Assembly: GCF_900177725.1 (NCBI RefSeq) | Contig: NZ_FXAT01000013.1 | Coordinates: 124,001 to 188,000 of the forward strand | From: Paraburkholderia susongensis | GTDB lineage: Bacteria > Pseudomonadota > Gammaproteobacteria > Burkholderiales > Burkholderiaceae | DNA: 64,000 nucleotides | Reading direction: 5' to 3' | In this document: one piece after another, positions 17,895-26,732 of the stretch | Layout of the letters: each line of letters starts with the position of its first letter | Position numbering within the stretch: the stretch's first letter is position 1 | Program-made: the position numbers and the translations under genes | Notes under the pieces: generated by a model | The model's database searches: none | What the model was told of the DNA's origin: nothing | The model's input: the letters and a program-made list of their open reading frames with translations, nothing else

Positions 17895-18000
17895 TACATA
17901 ACTCCGTATCACAACGCGACCTGGCGCCTTGATTGGGTTTTCGAACACTGCGGGCGGGCGAAATGCTTCGTCTGAAGCATCTCGCCTCCGGGTCTTGCGG

Positions 18001-19119
18001 TTACGGACAGACCACGAAGTTCGAGAACCCGCCGTTGGTACGGTCCTGACTTCCCTCAATCGCATCGTCGATCGATTCGAGCGGATAGCTGCGCGTCGCG
18101 AAAACCGACATGTCGAGAAGACCGGCATGCGCGAATGCGAAGAGTTCCTGGGCTTCTCGCGTCGTAAACCAGAGCGAAGATACGAACGAGATGTTGCTGG
18201 ACATCAGGTGGTGGACTTCGATCGGCACCTTGCTGCGCGTTGCACCGATATTCACGAACGTGCCCCCGCGTCTCACGCTGTAGAAGCCTTCCAGGAAGGT
18301 TTCCTGCAAGGCTCCCGGCCCCAGACAGTCGATCGCACTGTCGACGCCTTCGCCGCCTGTCTCCCGCTTCGCCCATTCCGTGACCGATCCCTGATCGAGA
18401 GTAAAGATTTCAATCCGGTCCGGCGCAAGCGCCTTGACCCGCTCGAGCAAGGACCGATTACGGCCCGTCCCGAGAATCCTGTTGACGCCGAGCGCCAGTG
18501 CCGAAAGCACACAAGATACGCCGAGCGTGCCGCTTGCACCATTGATCAGCACTGTCGATGGCGCATCGGCGTGACATTTTTTGAGGGCTGAATAGGCCGT
18601 GCCGATATAGCCGATACGCGCGCCCTGCTCGAAGCTGATATCGTCGGGCAGTTTGGCCAGCGCGGTCGCGGGCGCCGTCATGAACTCGCCAAACCCCCCG
18701 TAGGGGTACTGCTCGAATATCTCCAGCGACTTGTTCGAGAATCCGAAATATCCGGCGAAGGTATACCAGGCGCAGGAGAGAGGATCGCCCCGCCGGCAAT
18801 GCCGGCATGTGCCGCATGATCGGCCCGGATTGACATAGACACGGTCGCCAATATTGACATCCCGCACCTTGCTGCCGATTTCAACGATCTCGCCCGTGAC
18901 GTCCAGGCCGAAAATCGCCGGAAAAGGCGGCAGCGGCCGGTTCGGATACCAGCTCGGACCATGCGTGATAATGTTGCGAAGATTGGGCACCACACCGCAT
19001 GCACGTACACGCACCAGCACGTCGTGATCCCGCGGCGCAGGTCTGGCAATTTCTTCCACGCGCATCGTGCCGCCAACTTCGTGCAAACGCGCAACCCTCA
19101 TCATCTGATTTGTTGTCAA
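18001..19119 (-). CDS. Zinc-binding alcohol dehydrogenase (MDR family)
   Basis: A 372-residue medium-chain dehydrogenase. The structural zinc site is visible as CGTCRHCRRGDPLSC (about residues 101-115). Near the usual catalytic zinc Cys, ACGVVPNL lies close to residue 45, and the nucleotide-binding fold shows INGASGTLGVS (about 190-200). Start is a TTG at 19119 preceded by AAAGGAG, giving MTTNQMMRVARLHEVGG. It lies between a quinone-reductase-like gene and an HCCA-isomerase-like gene on the same strand. Substrate unknown; an alcohol or aldehyde from a degraded aromatic side chain is plausible. Confidence 0.85.
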   Translation of the reverse strand: MTTNQMMRVARLHEVGGTMRVEEIARPAPRDHDVLVRVRACGVVPNLRNIITHGPSWYPNRPLPPFPAIFGLDVTGEIVEIGSKVRDVNIGDRVYVNPGRSCGTCRHCRRGDPLSCAWYTFAGYFGFSNKSLEIFEQYPYGGFGEFMTAPATALAKLPDDISFEQGARIGYIGTAYSALKKCHADAPSTVLINGASGTLGVSCVLSALALGVNRILGTGRNRSLLERVKALAPDRIEIFTLDQGSVTEWAKRETGGEGVDSAIDCLGPGALQETFLEGFYSVRRGGTFVNIGATRSKVPIEVHHLMSSNISFVSSLWFTTREAQELFAFAHAGLLDMSVFATRSYPLESIDDAIEGSQDRTNGGFSNFVVCP

Positions 19120-19371
19120 GATCGTCTCCTTTACTGTTGTGTCTTTGCTCTCGCGTGAACACCGTTAGCATGACTGCACAACCAGGACGTCAGTGCGCAA
19201 AAGTGGCGTTGGCTTCGAGAGCAACGGTTACTTACCGGTACAACATCCAATCTCACGACCCCGATGCACCCGTCTTGTGAATGTAGCCATACCATTGACC
19301 AGTGACGTGCGATCGAGTGCGAGTGATTCGCCATCGTCGGCGGCTTTCGTCGCGAATTCTTGCGCGTGATC

Positions 19372-20367
19372 TCATACGGTCATGACGATCTTGCCCAGGA
19401 CGTCGCCAGCTTCGAGCAGCGTATGAGCTTGCCGCACGTCGGACAGCTTGAACCGTGTCGAGATCGAAGGCTTGATTTCGCCTGCCGCCAGATGGCCAAT
19501 GAGCGCGCGCATGATGGCTCGGCGACCCTCTCTGTTGCCGTCGTAGATATGGAAAGAAAAGCAGCGAACCGCCGGGCACTTGTTGACATGCTTGCGCATC
19601 TCTTCAAGCAGGTTCGCTTCCGGCAGCCTGGTAAAGGCGTTGTAGGAGACAAGGGAGCCCCAATCGCTGAGGACTTCGAGATACGATGGAAATTGATTGC
19701 CGCCGACGTGGTCCAGCACCAGATCGACACCACGCCCCTCGGTCAGTTCCAACGTTCGGGTAATGACATTTTCCGTCCGGTAGTAGACGACGTCGCCGGC
19801 GCCAATGAATCGCGCGAAGTTCGCCTTCTCCTCGGTACTCACCACTCCGATCACCCGCATCCCCGCCAACGCGGCTAGCTGCACGATTGCGGAACCGACA
19901 CCACCCGCTGGCCCAATCACCAGAACGCTTTTGGGCGGCGCTTTCCGTGCCGGGGCGTCGTTGAGCAACGCCCAGGCGACCTGGTAATTTCCCAGACACA
20001 CGGCCGCTTCAAGGTCGACATTGTCCGGCAGCACATGGATGGCGTCCGCGGGCGCCGAGACAAACTCCGCATAACACCCGCCGCGGGTTGCGAGATCGCG
20101 AGCGTTAAGCAGCACCTTTTGACCTATTTCAAGACCGACGACGTCGGCCCCGACGGCCTCAATTCGCCCCGCGACATCGTTTCCCGGGTTCGCGGGAAGC
20201 GGGGGCATCCATCTGTAGATGCCTTTGCGGATCAGGACATCGGGATCGCCAACACCAAAGCACTCGGCGCGGATAAGAACGCTGGTCCTCGACACAGTTG
20301 GCACGGGCAAATCGACATAATCGAGAGCCTCCGGCCCTCCTGGGGTGTGAACCAAAACCGCCTTCAT
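19372..20367 (-). CDS. NADPH:quinone reductase-like MDR oxidoreductase
   Basis: A 331-residue zinc-independent medium-chain dehydrogenase of the quinone oxidoreductase group. It starts with MKAVLVHTPGGPEAL at ATG 20367, preceded by GGAGGG at 20371-20376. The NADP-binding motif is VIGPAGGVGSAIVQLAAL (about residues 146-163), and structural zinc cysteines are absent. GVDLVLDHVGG is the conserved dinucleotide-domain segment. It is the first gene of a minus-strand unit with the zinc dehydrogenase and the HCCA isomerase-like gene; 252 bp separate it from the next gene. A perfect copy of the cluster palindrome lies 270 bp upstream. Confidence 0.85.
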   Translation of the reverse strand: MKAVLVHTPGGPEALDYVDLPVPTVSRTSVLIRAECFGVGDPDVLIRKGIYRWMPPLPANPGNDVAGRIEAVGADVVGLEIGQKVLLNARDLATRGGCYAEFVSAPADAIHVLPDNVDLEAAVCLGNYQVAWALLNDAPARKAPPKSVLVIGPAGGVGSAIVQLAALAGMRVIGVVSTEEKANFARFIGAGDVVYYRTENVITRTLELTEGRGVDLVLDHVGGNQFPSYLEVLSDWGSLVSYNAFTRLPEANLLEEMRKHVNKCPAVRCFSFHIYDGNREGRRAIMRALIGHLAAGEIKPSISTRFKLSDVRQAHTLLEAGDVLGKIVMTV

Positions 20368-20884
20368 CGTACCCTCCACGGATTCATCAACCAACCCGGC
20401 TGGATTCTGATTCTCACATTTCCGAATCCAGCGCTTCTTTAAATTCAAGACTACATATCATTTCGGTTCCTGAAATACTGCGCCCACGTACCCTCGAAAC
20501 TCAGGATTAGCCTGCAACCTCAGCATCCGTCACGACCACCAACGCAAGTACGCAGATATGCCCGCGGCTCGCACGGATGATCGGCGCATGAGATCGAACA
20601 GAGACAAATCGCATGGGTCATGAACGACGAAGTCGGATTTTATGCATAAAAATAATATCTGTACACAGATTCGTGCCGTGGTGTTTACCCGCATCAGAAC
20701 CCGTTCCTCCATGAGCGCGGTATAGGCGCGTGCTACTGGTTCACGTCGGGTTCACGTCGGCTGCGACCGGCACCTTGGCCTGCCACAGTGCAGTTCCAAT
20801 CGCAAAGCACGTCACTCTTGCATCATAGACGAAATACTGTAATATGCACAAAAATACTCAATGTGCCTAAAAATGGAGGCGACT
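20368..20884. promoter_or_regulatory. Divergent intergenic region with three operator-like sites
   Basis: No convincing gene lies here. A perfect palindrome TTTTATGCATAAAA is at 20638-20651. A second copy, TAATATGCACAAAA, is at 20840-20853, and a weaker half site (TGTGCCTAAAAA) follows at 20862-20873, just upstream of the ribosome-binding site of the truncated FAH gene. The region separates the minus-strand dehydrogenase unit from the plus-strand aldehyde dehydrogenase-hydroxylase unit, so one set of sites can control both. Confidence 0.65.
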
Positions 20885-21028
20885 ATGAAGCTCGTCACGT
20901 ATAGACGAGATGGCCGGCGCAGCTTCGGCGCGGTCAAGGAGCAAGGTGTCGTCGATCTGGCCAAACACCTCACGGCCATCGTCGATCTCAAGATGCTCAT
21001 GTCGAGCCCCATCGCCAACGAAGCATGA
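20885..21028 (+). pseudogene. Truncated fumarylacetoacetate hydrolase-family gene
   Basis: A 47-codon frame starts MKLVTYRRDGRRSFGAVKEQ and continues GVVDLAKHL, which is the N-terminal domain of FAH-family hydrolases, as in the intact copy at 25685 (VKLLSFRIAGREAFGAVVDD). After about 30 residues the similarity fades and a TGA ends the frame at 21028; the catalytic domain with its metal ligands is absent. It keeps a good GGAGG ribosome-binding site and the operator copies upstream. It now acts at most as a leader ORF for the aldehyde dehydrogenase gene 58 bp downstream. Confidence 0.7.
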
Positions 21029-21086
21029 GCTACGTGCCAGGCATCGCCCGTATGCACGTCAAGCAACGTAGCAGGAGATCAGTGGC

Positions 21087-22517
21087 ATGAAAGACAATTT
21101 CATCGGCGGAGAATGGCGCACCGGGATAGCATCCCGCAGAAACATCAACCCGTCCGATCTCGACGACGTGGTCGGAGAATATGCACAGGCCGATGCCGGG
21201 CAAGCATGCTCTGCGATCGAGGCAGCGCGGGAAGCGCAGCGAACATGGCGCAACGACGGCATTCAGGCGCGCGCGAACGCGCTCGATTGCATCGGCTCTG
21301 AACTGCTGGCAAGACAGTCCGAACTTGGCACTCTCCTGTCTCGTGAGGAAGGCAAGACCCTCGTCGAGGGAAGCGCGGAAGTGGCGCGCGCCGGGCAGAT
21401 ATTCAAGTTCTTTGCCGGCGAAGTCGTGCGCACGGGCGGCGAGAGACTCCCCTCCGTCCGTCCGCAAGTCGATGTCGAGATCACGCGAGAACCTGTCGGC
21501 GTTGTCGGCATCATCACACCATGGAACTTTCCGGTCGCGATCCCGGCATGGAAAATCGCGCCCGCACTGGCGTATGGCAACAGCGTGGTGTTCAAACCGG
21601 CCGATCTGGTGCCGGGCTCCGCGTGGGCACTGGCTGAAATCATCGCGCGCAGCGGGATTCCGCGAGGCGTGTTCAATCTCGTGATGGGACGTGGTAGCGT
21701 GGTCGGCAATGCGATCGTCACGTCGCCTGAAATCGACGCGGTCTCGTTCACCGGATCCGTTGACACGGGCCGCGAGTTGCTGCTGCAGGGCGCTCGCCAG
21801 TTCAAACGGATGCAACTCGAGATGGGCGGCAAAAACCCGCTTGTGGTGCTTGACGACGCAGACCTCGAAGTCGCAATCGAATGCGCTATACAAGGTGCTT
21901 ACTATTCGACGGGCCAACGGTGCACTGCATCATCGCGCTTCATCGTGCAAAAGGGCATCTACGCGCGGTTCGTTTCGCGACTGGGCGAAGCGCTCGCAGG
22001 ACTTCATGTCGGCCATGCGCTCGACCCGCTGACAGAGATCGGCCCCGTGGTCGACGCAGCCCAAATGGATCAGGATCTGGCGTATATCAAGATCGGGAAG
22101 AGCGAGGGCGCAGAGCTTGCCTACGGAGGCGCACCCGTCAGCAGAAGCACCCGCGGATACTTCCTCGCGCCCGCGCTATTCACCGACGCGACGCCGAAGA
22201 TGCGCATTGCGCGCGAGGAGATATTCGGGCCGATTGCCTGTGCCATTCCGGTCGACAGCTATGAGGAAGCGCTCGCCGTTGCGAACGACAGCGAATTCGG
22301 GCTCTCGTCCGGCATCTGCACCACTTCGCTCAAGCACGCCACGCACTTCAAGCGACATGTCCGCAGCGGCATGACGATGGTGAATGTCCCGACCGCAGGC
22401 GTCGATTATCACGTGCCGTTCGGCGGGACGAAGGCGTCCAGCCACGGGCCACGCGAGCAGGGAACGTACGCAGTGGACTTCTTTACGACCGTCAAGACCG
22501 CCTACACGAAAGCATGA
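21087..22517 (+). CDS. NAD(P)-dependent aldehyde dehydrogenase
   Basis: A 476-residue cytoplasmic enzyme oxidising an aldehyde to the acid. The catalytic residues are Glu245 in LEMGGKNP and Cys279 in GQRCTASSR; the cofactor-binding segments are ITPWNFPVAIP, KPADLVPGSA and FTGSVDTGREL. REEIFGPI and the C-terminal VPFGGTKASSHGPREQG are also typical. It resembles the alpha-ketoglutarate semialdehyde and succinate-semialdehyde dehydrogenase branch more than the hydroxymuconic semialdehyde branch. The ATG at 21087 follows CAGGAG. It is 97 bp ahead of the flavin hydroxylase gene and likely shares its transcript. Confidence 0.92.
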   Translation: MKDNFIGGEWRTGIASRRNINPSDLDDVVGEYAQADAGQACSAIEAAREAQRTWRNDGIQARANALDCIGSELLARQSELGTLLSREEGKTLVEGSAEVARAGQIFKFFAGEVVRTGGERLPSVRPQVDVEITREPVGVVGIITPWNFPVAIPAWKIAPALAYGNSVVFKPADLVPGSAWALAEIIARSGIPRGVFNLVMGRGSVVGNAIVTSPEIDAVSFTGSVDTGRELLLQGARQFKRMQLEMGGKNPLVVLDDADLEVAIECAIQGAYYSTGQRCTASSRFIVQKGIYARFVSRLGEALAGLHVGHALDPLTEIGPVVDAAQMDQDLAYIKIGKSEGAELAYGGAPVSRSTRGYFLAPALFTDATPKMRIAREEIFGPIACAIPVDSYEEALAVANDSEFGLSSGICTTSLKHATHFKRHVRSGMTMVNVPTAGVDYHVPFGGTKASSHGPREQGTYAVDFFTTVKTAYTKA

Positions 22518-22613
22518 ATCAATCCGTCTGGCACCGGCAAGGCAGCCAGGCTCCGCACGACACACGCACCCCGTGCGTGTGCACCGGCGCCCAGCATTCA
22601 CCATGGAGGAGAG

Positions 22614-24227
22614 ATGAACTTTGATCTGATTATTGTCGGCCTTGGACCGGTTGGTGCCGTGGCGGCCAATCTGGCTGGCCAGGCCGGACTGCGCACCCTT
22701 GTGCTGGAGAAGTCCCTGACGATCTTCGACAAGCCACGCGCAATGGGCTTCGACCAGGAAGTCATGCGCATCTTCGACAATCTTGGACTCAGCGAGAAAA
22801 TTGCACCCTACGTGATGCCGTACCGGTCCTCAATATTCCAGACGACCGATTCGAGTGTGATCCTCCACATCAAGGCAAACGAGCCCCCCTTCCAGCTCGG
22901 CTGGGCTCCCAACTACGCGTTCAAGCAACCTCAGATCGAAAGCTCGCTGCGCGCACATCTGGCCAGCTTCCCATCGGTAACGGTCAAGCTCGGTGTGGCG
23001 GTCGAGGTAGTCCACTCCGGCGACGATGGGGCGTCGGTTACGGTCCTCGAGGCCTCAGCCGGCCAGCGCGTCTACCACGCCGATTACGTGCTTGCCTGCG
23101 ACGGTGGAACGAGTCCGATCCGCACACAGCTCGGATTCGACATGGAAGATCTCGATTTCGACGAACCCTGGCTGGTGGTCGATATCCTGCTGAAAGAAGG
23201 ATGCGGCGAGAACCTGCCCGCGACCAACGTCCAGTACTGCGAGATCGCCCGACCCTGCACCTTTATCGTCGGCCCCGGGCAGCTCCGGCGCTGGGAGTTC
23301 ATGATCAATCCCGGCGAAACACCCGCTCAGGTCATGGAGCCCGCGTTCGTTCGCCAGCTCGTCTCGCGCTGGCTCGATGACGACGAATACGAAATCTGGC
23401 GTGCCTCCTCCTATCGCTTCCATGCGCTAGTCCTGCACAACTGGCGCTCCGGTCGCGTGTTCTTCCTCGGTGATGCCGCTCATATGACGCCGCCGTTCCT
23501 GGCCCAAGGCATGTGCCAAGGCATTCGCGACGCAGCCAATCTCATCTGGAAACTCGCACTCGTCAGGCGCGGTATGGCCGCCCCTGCGCTGCTCGACACC
23601 TATCAGGCGGAGCGGCTCCCCCATGTCAAGCAGACCACACTCGTTTCCAAGACGCTGGGCAAGATGATCTGCGAGCGCGACCCAGCCGCTGCACGCCAAC
23701 GCGACGAACGCCTGCTTGCCGAGATGGCAGCCAATCCCGGTGGTACCGTGCGGCAATCGCTGATTCCCGGACTGGGCGCCGGCTTCCTCTCTTCATCGCA
23801 TCACGGGCCGCGCGGCCAGTTGCTTCCCCAACCGCTCGTCAGGATGCCGGACGGACGTGAATGCCTGCTCGACGAAGTGACGGGAGCGACATTCCGGCTC
23901 GCCATCAGCGCTGACGCAGACGCCGCCTTCGTCGCACAGATCGCGCGCGAATGCGACGCACTGCGAGACCTGCCGCTCGAACTAGTCCTCGTCGGGACCG
24001 AGCCGCCCGCGAGCAGCGCACCGCCCTACACCCTGCAAGACGTCAACGGCGTGCTGGGCGACTGGATGCGCCGGCATGACTGCGGTGCCGTGATTGCCCG
24101 GCCCGATCATTATGTGTTCGGCGCCTGCCGCAAACCTGAAGATGCCGGAGCGTTGATCCGCGAACTGGTCGCCGCACTTCGAGCCGAAAAGCCGCAGGAA
24201 AGCCCACTCTCCGCCGCTTGCTCCTGA
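22614..24227 (+). CDS. FAD-dependent aromatic hydroxylase, MhpA-like
   Basis: A 537-residue group A flavoprotein monooxygenase. The FAD fingerprint IVGLGPVGAVAANLAG is at the N-terminus, the DG motif YVLACDGGTSPIRTQLG lies around residues 157-173, and the second FAD motif GDAAHMTPPFLAQGMCQGIRD starts at about residue 286. This arrangement with a thioredoxin-like C-terminal extension is that of 3-(3-hydroxyphenyl)propionate hydroxylase MhpA and relatives, which add oxygen to a phenolic ring using NAD(P)H and O2. A good AGGAGAG ribosome-binding site precedes the ATG. It is the most direct sign that the cluster degrades a phenolic or aromatic acid; the substrate is not readable from sequence. 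Confidence 0.9.
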   Translation: MNFDLIIVGLGPVGAVAANLAGQAGLRTLVLEKSLTIFDKPRAMGFDQEVMRIFDNLGLSEKIAPYVMPYRSSIFQTTDSSVILHIKANEPPFQLGWAPNYAFKQPQIESSLRAHLASFPSVTVKLGVAVEVVHSGDDGASVTVLEASAGQRVYHADYVLACDGGTSPIRTQLGFDMEDLDFDEPWLVVDILLKEGCGENLPATNVQYCEIARPCTFIVGPGQLRRWEFMINPGETPAQVMEPAFVRQLVSRWLDDDEYEIWRASSYRFHALVLHNWRSGRVFFLGDAAHMTPPFLAQGMCQGIRDAANLIWKLALVRRGMAAPALLDTYQAERLPHVKQTTLVSKTLGKMICERDPAAARQRDERLLAEMAANPGGTVRQSLIPGLGAGFLSSSHHGPRGQLLPQPLVRMPDGRECLLDEVTGATFRLAISADADAAFVAQIARECDALRDLPLELVLVGTEPPASSAPPYTLQDVNGVLGDWMRRHDCGAVIARPDHYVFGACRKPEDAGALIRELVAALRAEKPQESPLSAACS

Positions 24228-24319
24228 ACGGCCAACGACACCTTGGGGTGCAGGGCGACTGCGCGCTTCGCCCCTTTTCGCTCCCGCGGCAAGATACTCT
24301 TACCTTGCATATATCGAGG

Positions 24320-24361
24320 TTTTGCGCATAAAATTGACGTATTGACAACCCGTTGTATACC
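24320..24361 (+). promoter_or_regulatory. Operator copy d and promoter of the GntR gene
   Basis: TTTTGCGCATAAAA at 24320-24333 differs from the shared palindrome at one position and lies 36 bp before the regulator start, which suggests self-control. A promoter can be read as TTGACG 24334-24339 with TATACC 24356-24361 (16-bp spacer). That would place the RNA start about at the ATG (24369), consistent with the lack of a Shine-Dalgarno sequence. Confidence 0.5.
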
Positions 24362-24368
24362 TACGCCT

Positions 24369-25064
24369 ATGGACTCGACGCTTGCCTCGAATGGTGTTCC
24401 GTTGATCGATGTCGCGTTCGCCCGGATGAAGACGTCCATCATCCGATGTGAACTCGAGCCCGGCACCCGACTGAAGGTCGAAAGCCTTTCGAAGGCATAC
24501 GGGCTCAGCAGCTCGCCGATTCGTGAGGCCCTGAACCGGCTGGCGCAGGACGGCATCGTGCAAGCGACAGAGAATCGCGGATTCTGGGTCGCGCCCATCA
24601 GCATCGACGACTTCAGGGACATTACGCGCCTTCGTGTACTGCTCGAACACGAGGCGCTGACCGACTCGATCGAACATGGCGACGAGGAGTGGGAGGTCGC
24701 CGTGCTAACCGCGTTTCACCGCCTGAGTCTGGTCGAGAAGCGCCTCGGTTCTGGTCCGGTGGTGCTGGACGACGACTGGTCCGAACGACACCGCGCTTTC
24801 CATATAGCGCTGCTTTCGGCCACGCCGTGTACGTTGCTGAGAGGCATGGTCGAATCTCTTTTCGATCGTGCCGAGCGCTACCGCCGCTATTCTGCGCTGC
24901 ATCGAACCGAGCCGCGGCACAAGAGCAGTGAACACGAACTCTTGATGAAAGCCGCTATCGACCGCGACGCGGACAAGGCCGCGCGGATTCAGCGCAAGCA
25001 TATCGAGGGCACGCTGGGCCGTGTCGTAGCCGCGCTTGAGCAGCAGTTGGCCACCGTCCAGTAG
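24369..25064 (+). CDS. GntR-family regulator, FCD/FadR subfamily
   Basis: A 231-residue DNA-binding regulator. The N-terminal winged helix-turn-helix runs from about residue 15 to 80, with LEPGTRLKVESLSKAYGLSS (recognition helix region), SPIREALNRLAQDGIVQ and the wing ATENRGFWVAPIS. The C-terminal all-helical FCD ligand domain (about 90-220) has DWSERHRAFHIALLSA, in which Asp and His positions of the usual metal site are visible. The frame is open from 24243 but the ATG at 24369 is the sensible start. Its position inside the cluster and the palindromes before six surrounding transcription units make it the likely local repressor, relieved by a pathway acid. Confidence 0.9.
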   Translation: MDSTLASNGVPLIDVAFARMKTSIIRCELEPGTRLKVESLSKAYGLSSSPIREALNRLAQDGIVQATENRGFWVAPISIDDFRDITRLRVLLEHEALTDSIEHGDEEWEVAVLTAFHRLSLVEKRLGSGPVVLDDDWSERHRAFHIALLSATPCTLLRGMVESLFDRAERYRRYSALHRTEPRHKSSEHELLMKAAIDRDADKAARIQRKHIEGTLGRVVAALEQQLATVQ

Positions 25065-25597
25065 TTCAGGCAACTGCGCGACGCGCCGTCAATTTGAACG
25101 CAGAGACGAGATCGGCCGACTGGTGCCGGGACAACTCATTGACACATCCACTGTCGCGCCCCAAGGATTCCATAACTGCGCGGTCAACCCGGTGCGACGA
25201 GCAAGATGCGGCAATCGCCTCTCGTGGCTAGCTCATCCATTCGCATTCCTACTAAAGAAAATAATAACTGGATGTCCTGGTTCGCCTGAACGCCCTTCAG
25301 CGGCGGCTCGTTACAGCCCTCCTCCCTCGCCCATTCTGCTGATCAACCGGTCCGCACCTCTGTCCCGAACGCGAGGACAGCCGACGCCCCACGCCCGCCC
25401 CCCACGCTGATCGCCATCAGAACGTTCTTCCCGAGGCAGTCGCCTTACGCGCGGCACCAACGTACTTGTGCCACCTGCGCCCTGCCCATACGACACAGCC
25501 GCCGTCACAGCGCGTCCTCGATCGCCCCGCTCGACCGGTCGACGAATACCGGTCTTGCAGCATGGCACCACGAACGCGGGTAAACGCTAGCCGAATA
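25065..25597. other. Intergenic region without recognisable gene
   Basis: About 530 bp between the GntR gene and the FAH operators. Frames on both strands are open in places, but none has similarity, a good ribosome-binding site or Burkholderia-like codon use. It may hold decayed sequence. Confidence 0.4.
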
Positions 25598-25630
25598 TTT
25601 TGTGCATATATAGTATTTTTATGCACAGGA
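25598..25630. promoter_or_regulatory. GntR-regulon operator pair e
   Basis: Two copies stand next to each other: TTTTGTGCATATAT (25598-25611) and TTTTATGCACAGGA (25617-25630). Each keeps the TTTTRTGCAY core and they are 19 bp apart, two helical turns. They lie 55-87 bp before the FAH-family gene. Confidence 0.6.
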
Positions 25631-25684
25631 ACAGCTTTTCGAGCTGCCTTGATAGTTAACTATGGAACACGTGGAGCAACGACA

Positions 25685-26548
25685 GTGAAACTTCTTTCTT
25701 TTCGCATTGCCGGCCGCGAAGCATTCGGGGCCGTCGTGGACGACGGCGTGGTTGACCTCTCGAACTGGCGCGCAGATGTACGCACTCTGGCTGACTACAT
25801 CGCATGCGGCGCGTATCTCGATGCGGCCGAACACGTAGAAGGTCGACCCGTGATCGCCGCACTTGAGGAAATCGAGTACCTTCCGGTCATCCCACGCGCA
25901 GAGAAGATCGTGTGCGCGGTGCGCAACTATCTCGATCACCACAACGAGGCCGTGGCTGCCGGGCTGAACCGGGATCTGTCCGAGTTCCCCCCCATCTTCC
26001 TTCGCGTGTGGCGCTCACAAGTCGCTCATAATCAACCCATCGTCAAGCCGCACTGCTCCGATACGCTCGACTGGGAAGGTGAGCTTGCGGTCATCATCGG
26101 CGTCGGCGGCCGCGATATTGCCGAGGCAGATGCGTGGAATCACGTGGCGGGCTACAGCGTTTATAACGACGCCAGTGTGCGCGAGTGGCAATTTCACGCC
26201 AAGCAGATCGCTGCCGGGAAGAACTTCGAGGGCACCGGAGCCTTCGGCCCGTGGATGGTCACCGCGGACGAAATCGCTCCGGGTCGCCCCCTTAAGCTGC
26301 TAACCCGGCTCAATGGCGAAGTCGTTCAGTCCAGCGATACGAGTCACCTGATTTTTTCGGTTCCCCAACTCATTGCGTATGCGTCGACTATCTTCACCCT
26401 GGTACCAGGCGACGTCATTGTGACGGGGACTCCATCCGGAGTCGGCCTGGGCCGCAAGCCGCCACGCTACATGAACCCGGGCGACGTCGTCGAGGTCGAG
26501 ATTGAATCTGTCGGCACACTTCGCAACCTGGTCGTAGAACAAGACTGA
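25685..26548 (+). CDS. Fumarylacetoacetate hydrolase-family protein
   Basis: A 287-residue enzyme of the FAH superfamily, members of which split or hydrate ring-cleavage products (fumarylpyruvate, 2-hydroxymuconate derivatives, acylpyruvates). The N-terminal FAH_N-like domain (1-70) precedes the catalytic domain with IVCAVRNYLDHHNEA, the metal-binding DTLDWEGELAVIIG segment (Glu-x-Glu/Asp-type ligands), VYNDASVREWQFHAKQ and VPGDVIVTGTPSGVG. The start is a GTG at 25685 with GGAG upstream; the frame extends to 25466 without similarity. It likely acts after ring cleavage, together with the VOC-family protein encoded 184 bp downstream. Confidence 0.9.
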   Translation: MKLLSFRIAGREAFGAVVDDGVVDLSNWRADVRTLADYIACGAYLDAAEHVEGRPVIAALEEIEYLPVIPRAEKIVCAVRNYLDHHNEAVAAGLNRDLSEFPPIFLRVWRSQVAHNQPIVKPHCSDTLDWEGELAVIIGVGGRDIAEADAWNHVAGYSVYNDASVREWQFHAKQIAAGKNFEGTGAFGPWMVTADEIAPGRPLKLLTRLNGEVVQSSDTSHLIFSVPQLIAYASTIFTLVPGDVIVTGTPSGVGLGRKPPRYMNPGDVVEVEIESVGTLRNLVVEQD

Positions 26549-26607
26549 GCAACGCTCGGCGTTCACAGCGTTTGTTCCCGGGTCCAGCGGCCCGATCAGC
26601 AATATCG

Positions 26608-26631
26608 GGCGCACAGCCGAGACTGTGCGCC
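26608..26631 (+). terminator. Hairpin between FAH and VOC genes
   Basis: A perfect 9-bp stem, GGCGCACAG at 26608-26616 and CTGTGCGCC at 26623-26631, with a 6-nt loop. No T-run follows, so it is either a weak terminator or an RNA-stabilising structure between the FAH and VOC genes. Confidence 0.4.
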
Positions 26632-26732
26632 TTGACCGCCGAGGACGCCTCAGGTTTCACAGATATCCTCCGCCCGTCTTCATCGCGTCAATGCAGCTAG
26701 CGCTAGTGCCTTGACCACCAGGAGCCACAAGC

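Noticed and set aside
21030-21917. Minus-strand 295-codon frame opposite the aldehyde dehydrogenase
   Set aside because: Its His/Arg-rich composition is that of an antisense frame, and the plus strand carries the catalytic Cys and Glu motifs.
25311-25571. Minus-strand frame with Gly-rich segment resembling a thiolase end
   Set aside because: The similarity is limited to a few Gly residues and needs frame changes; too weak.
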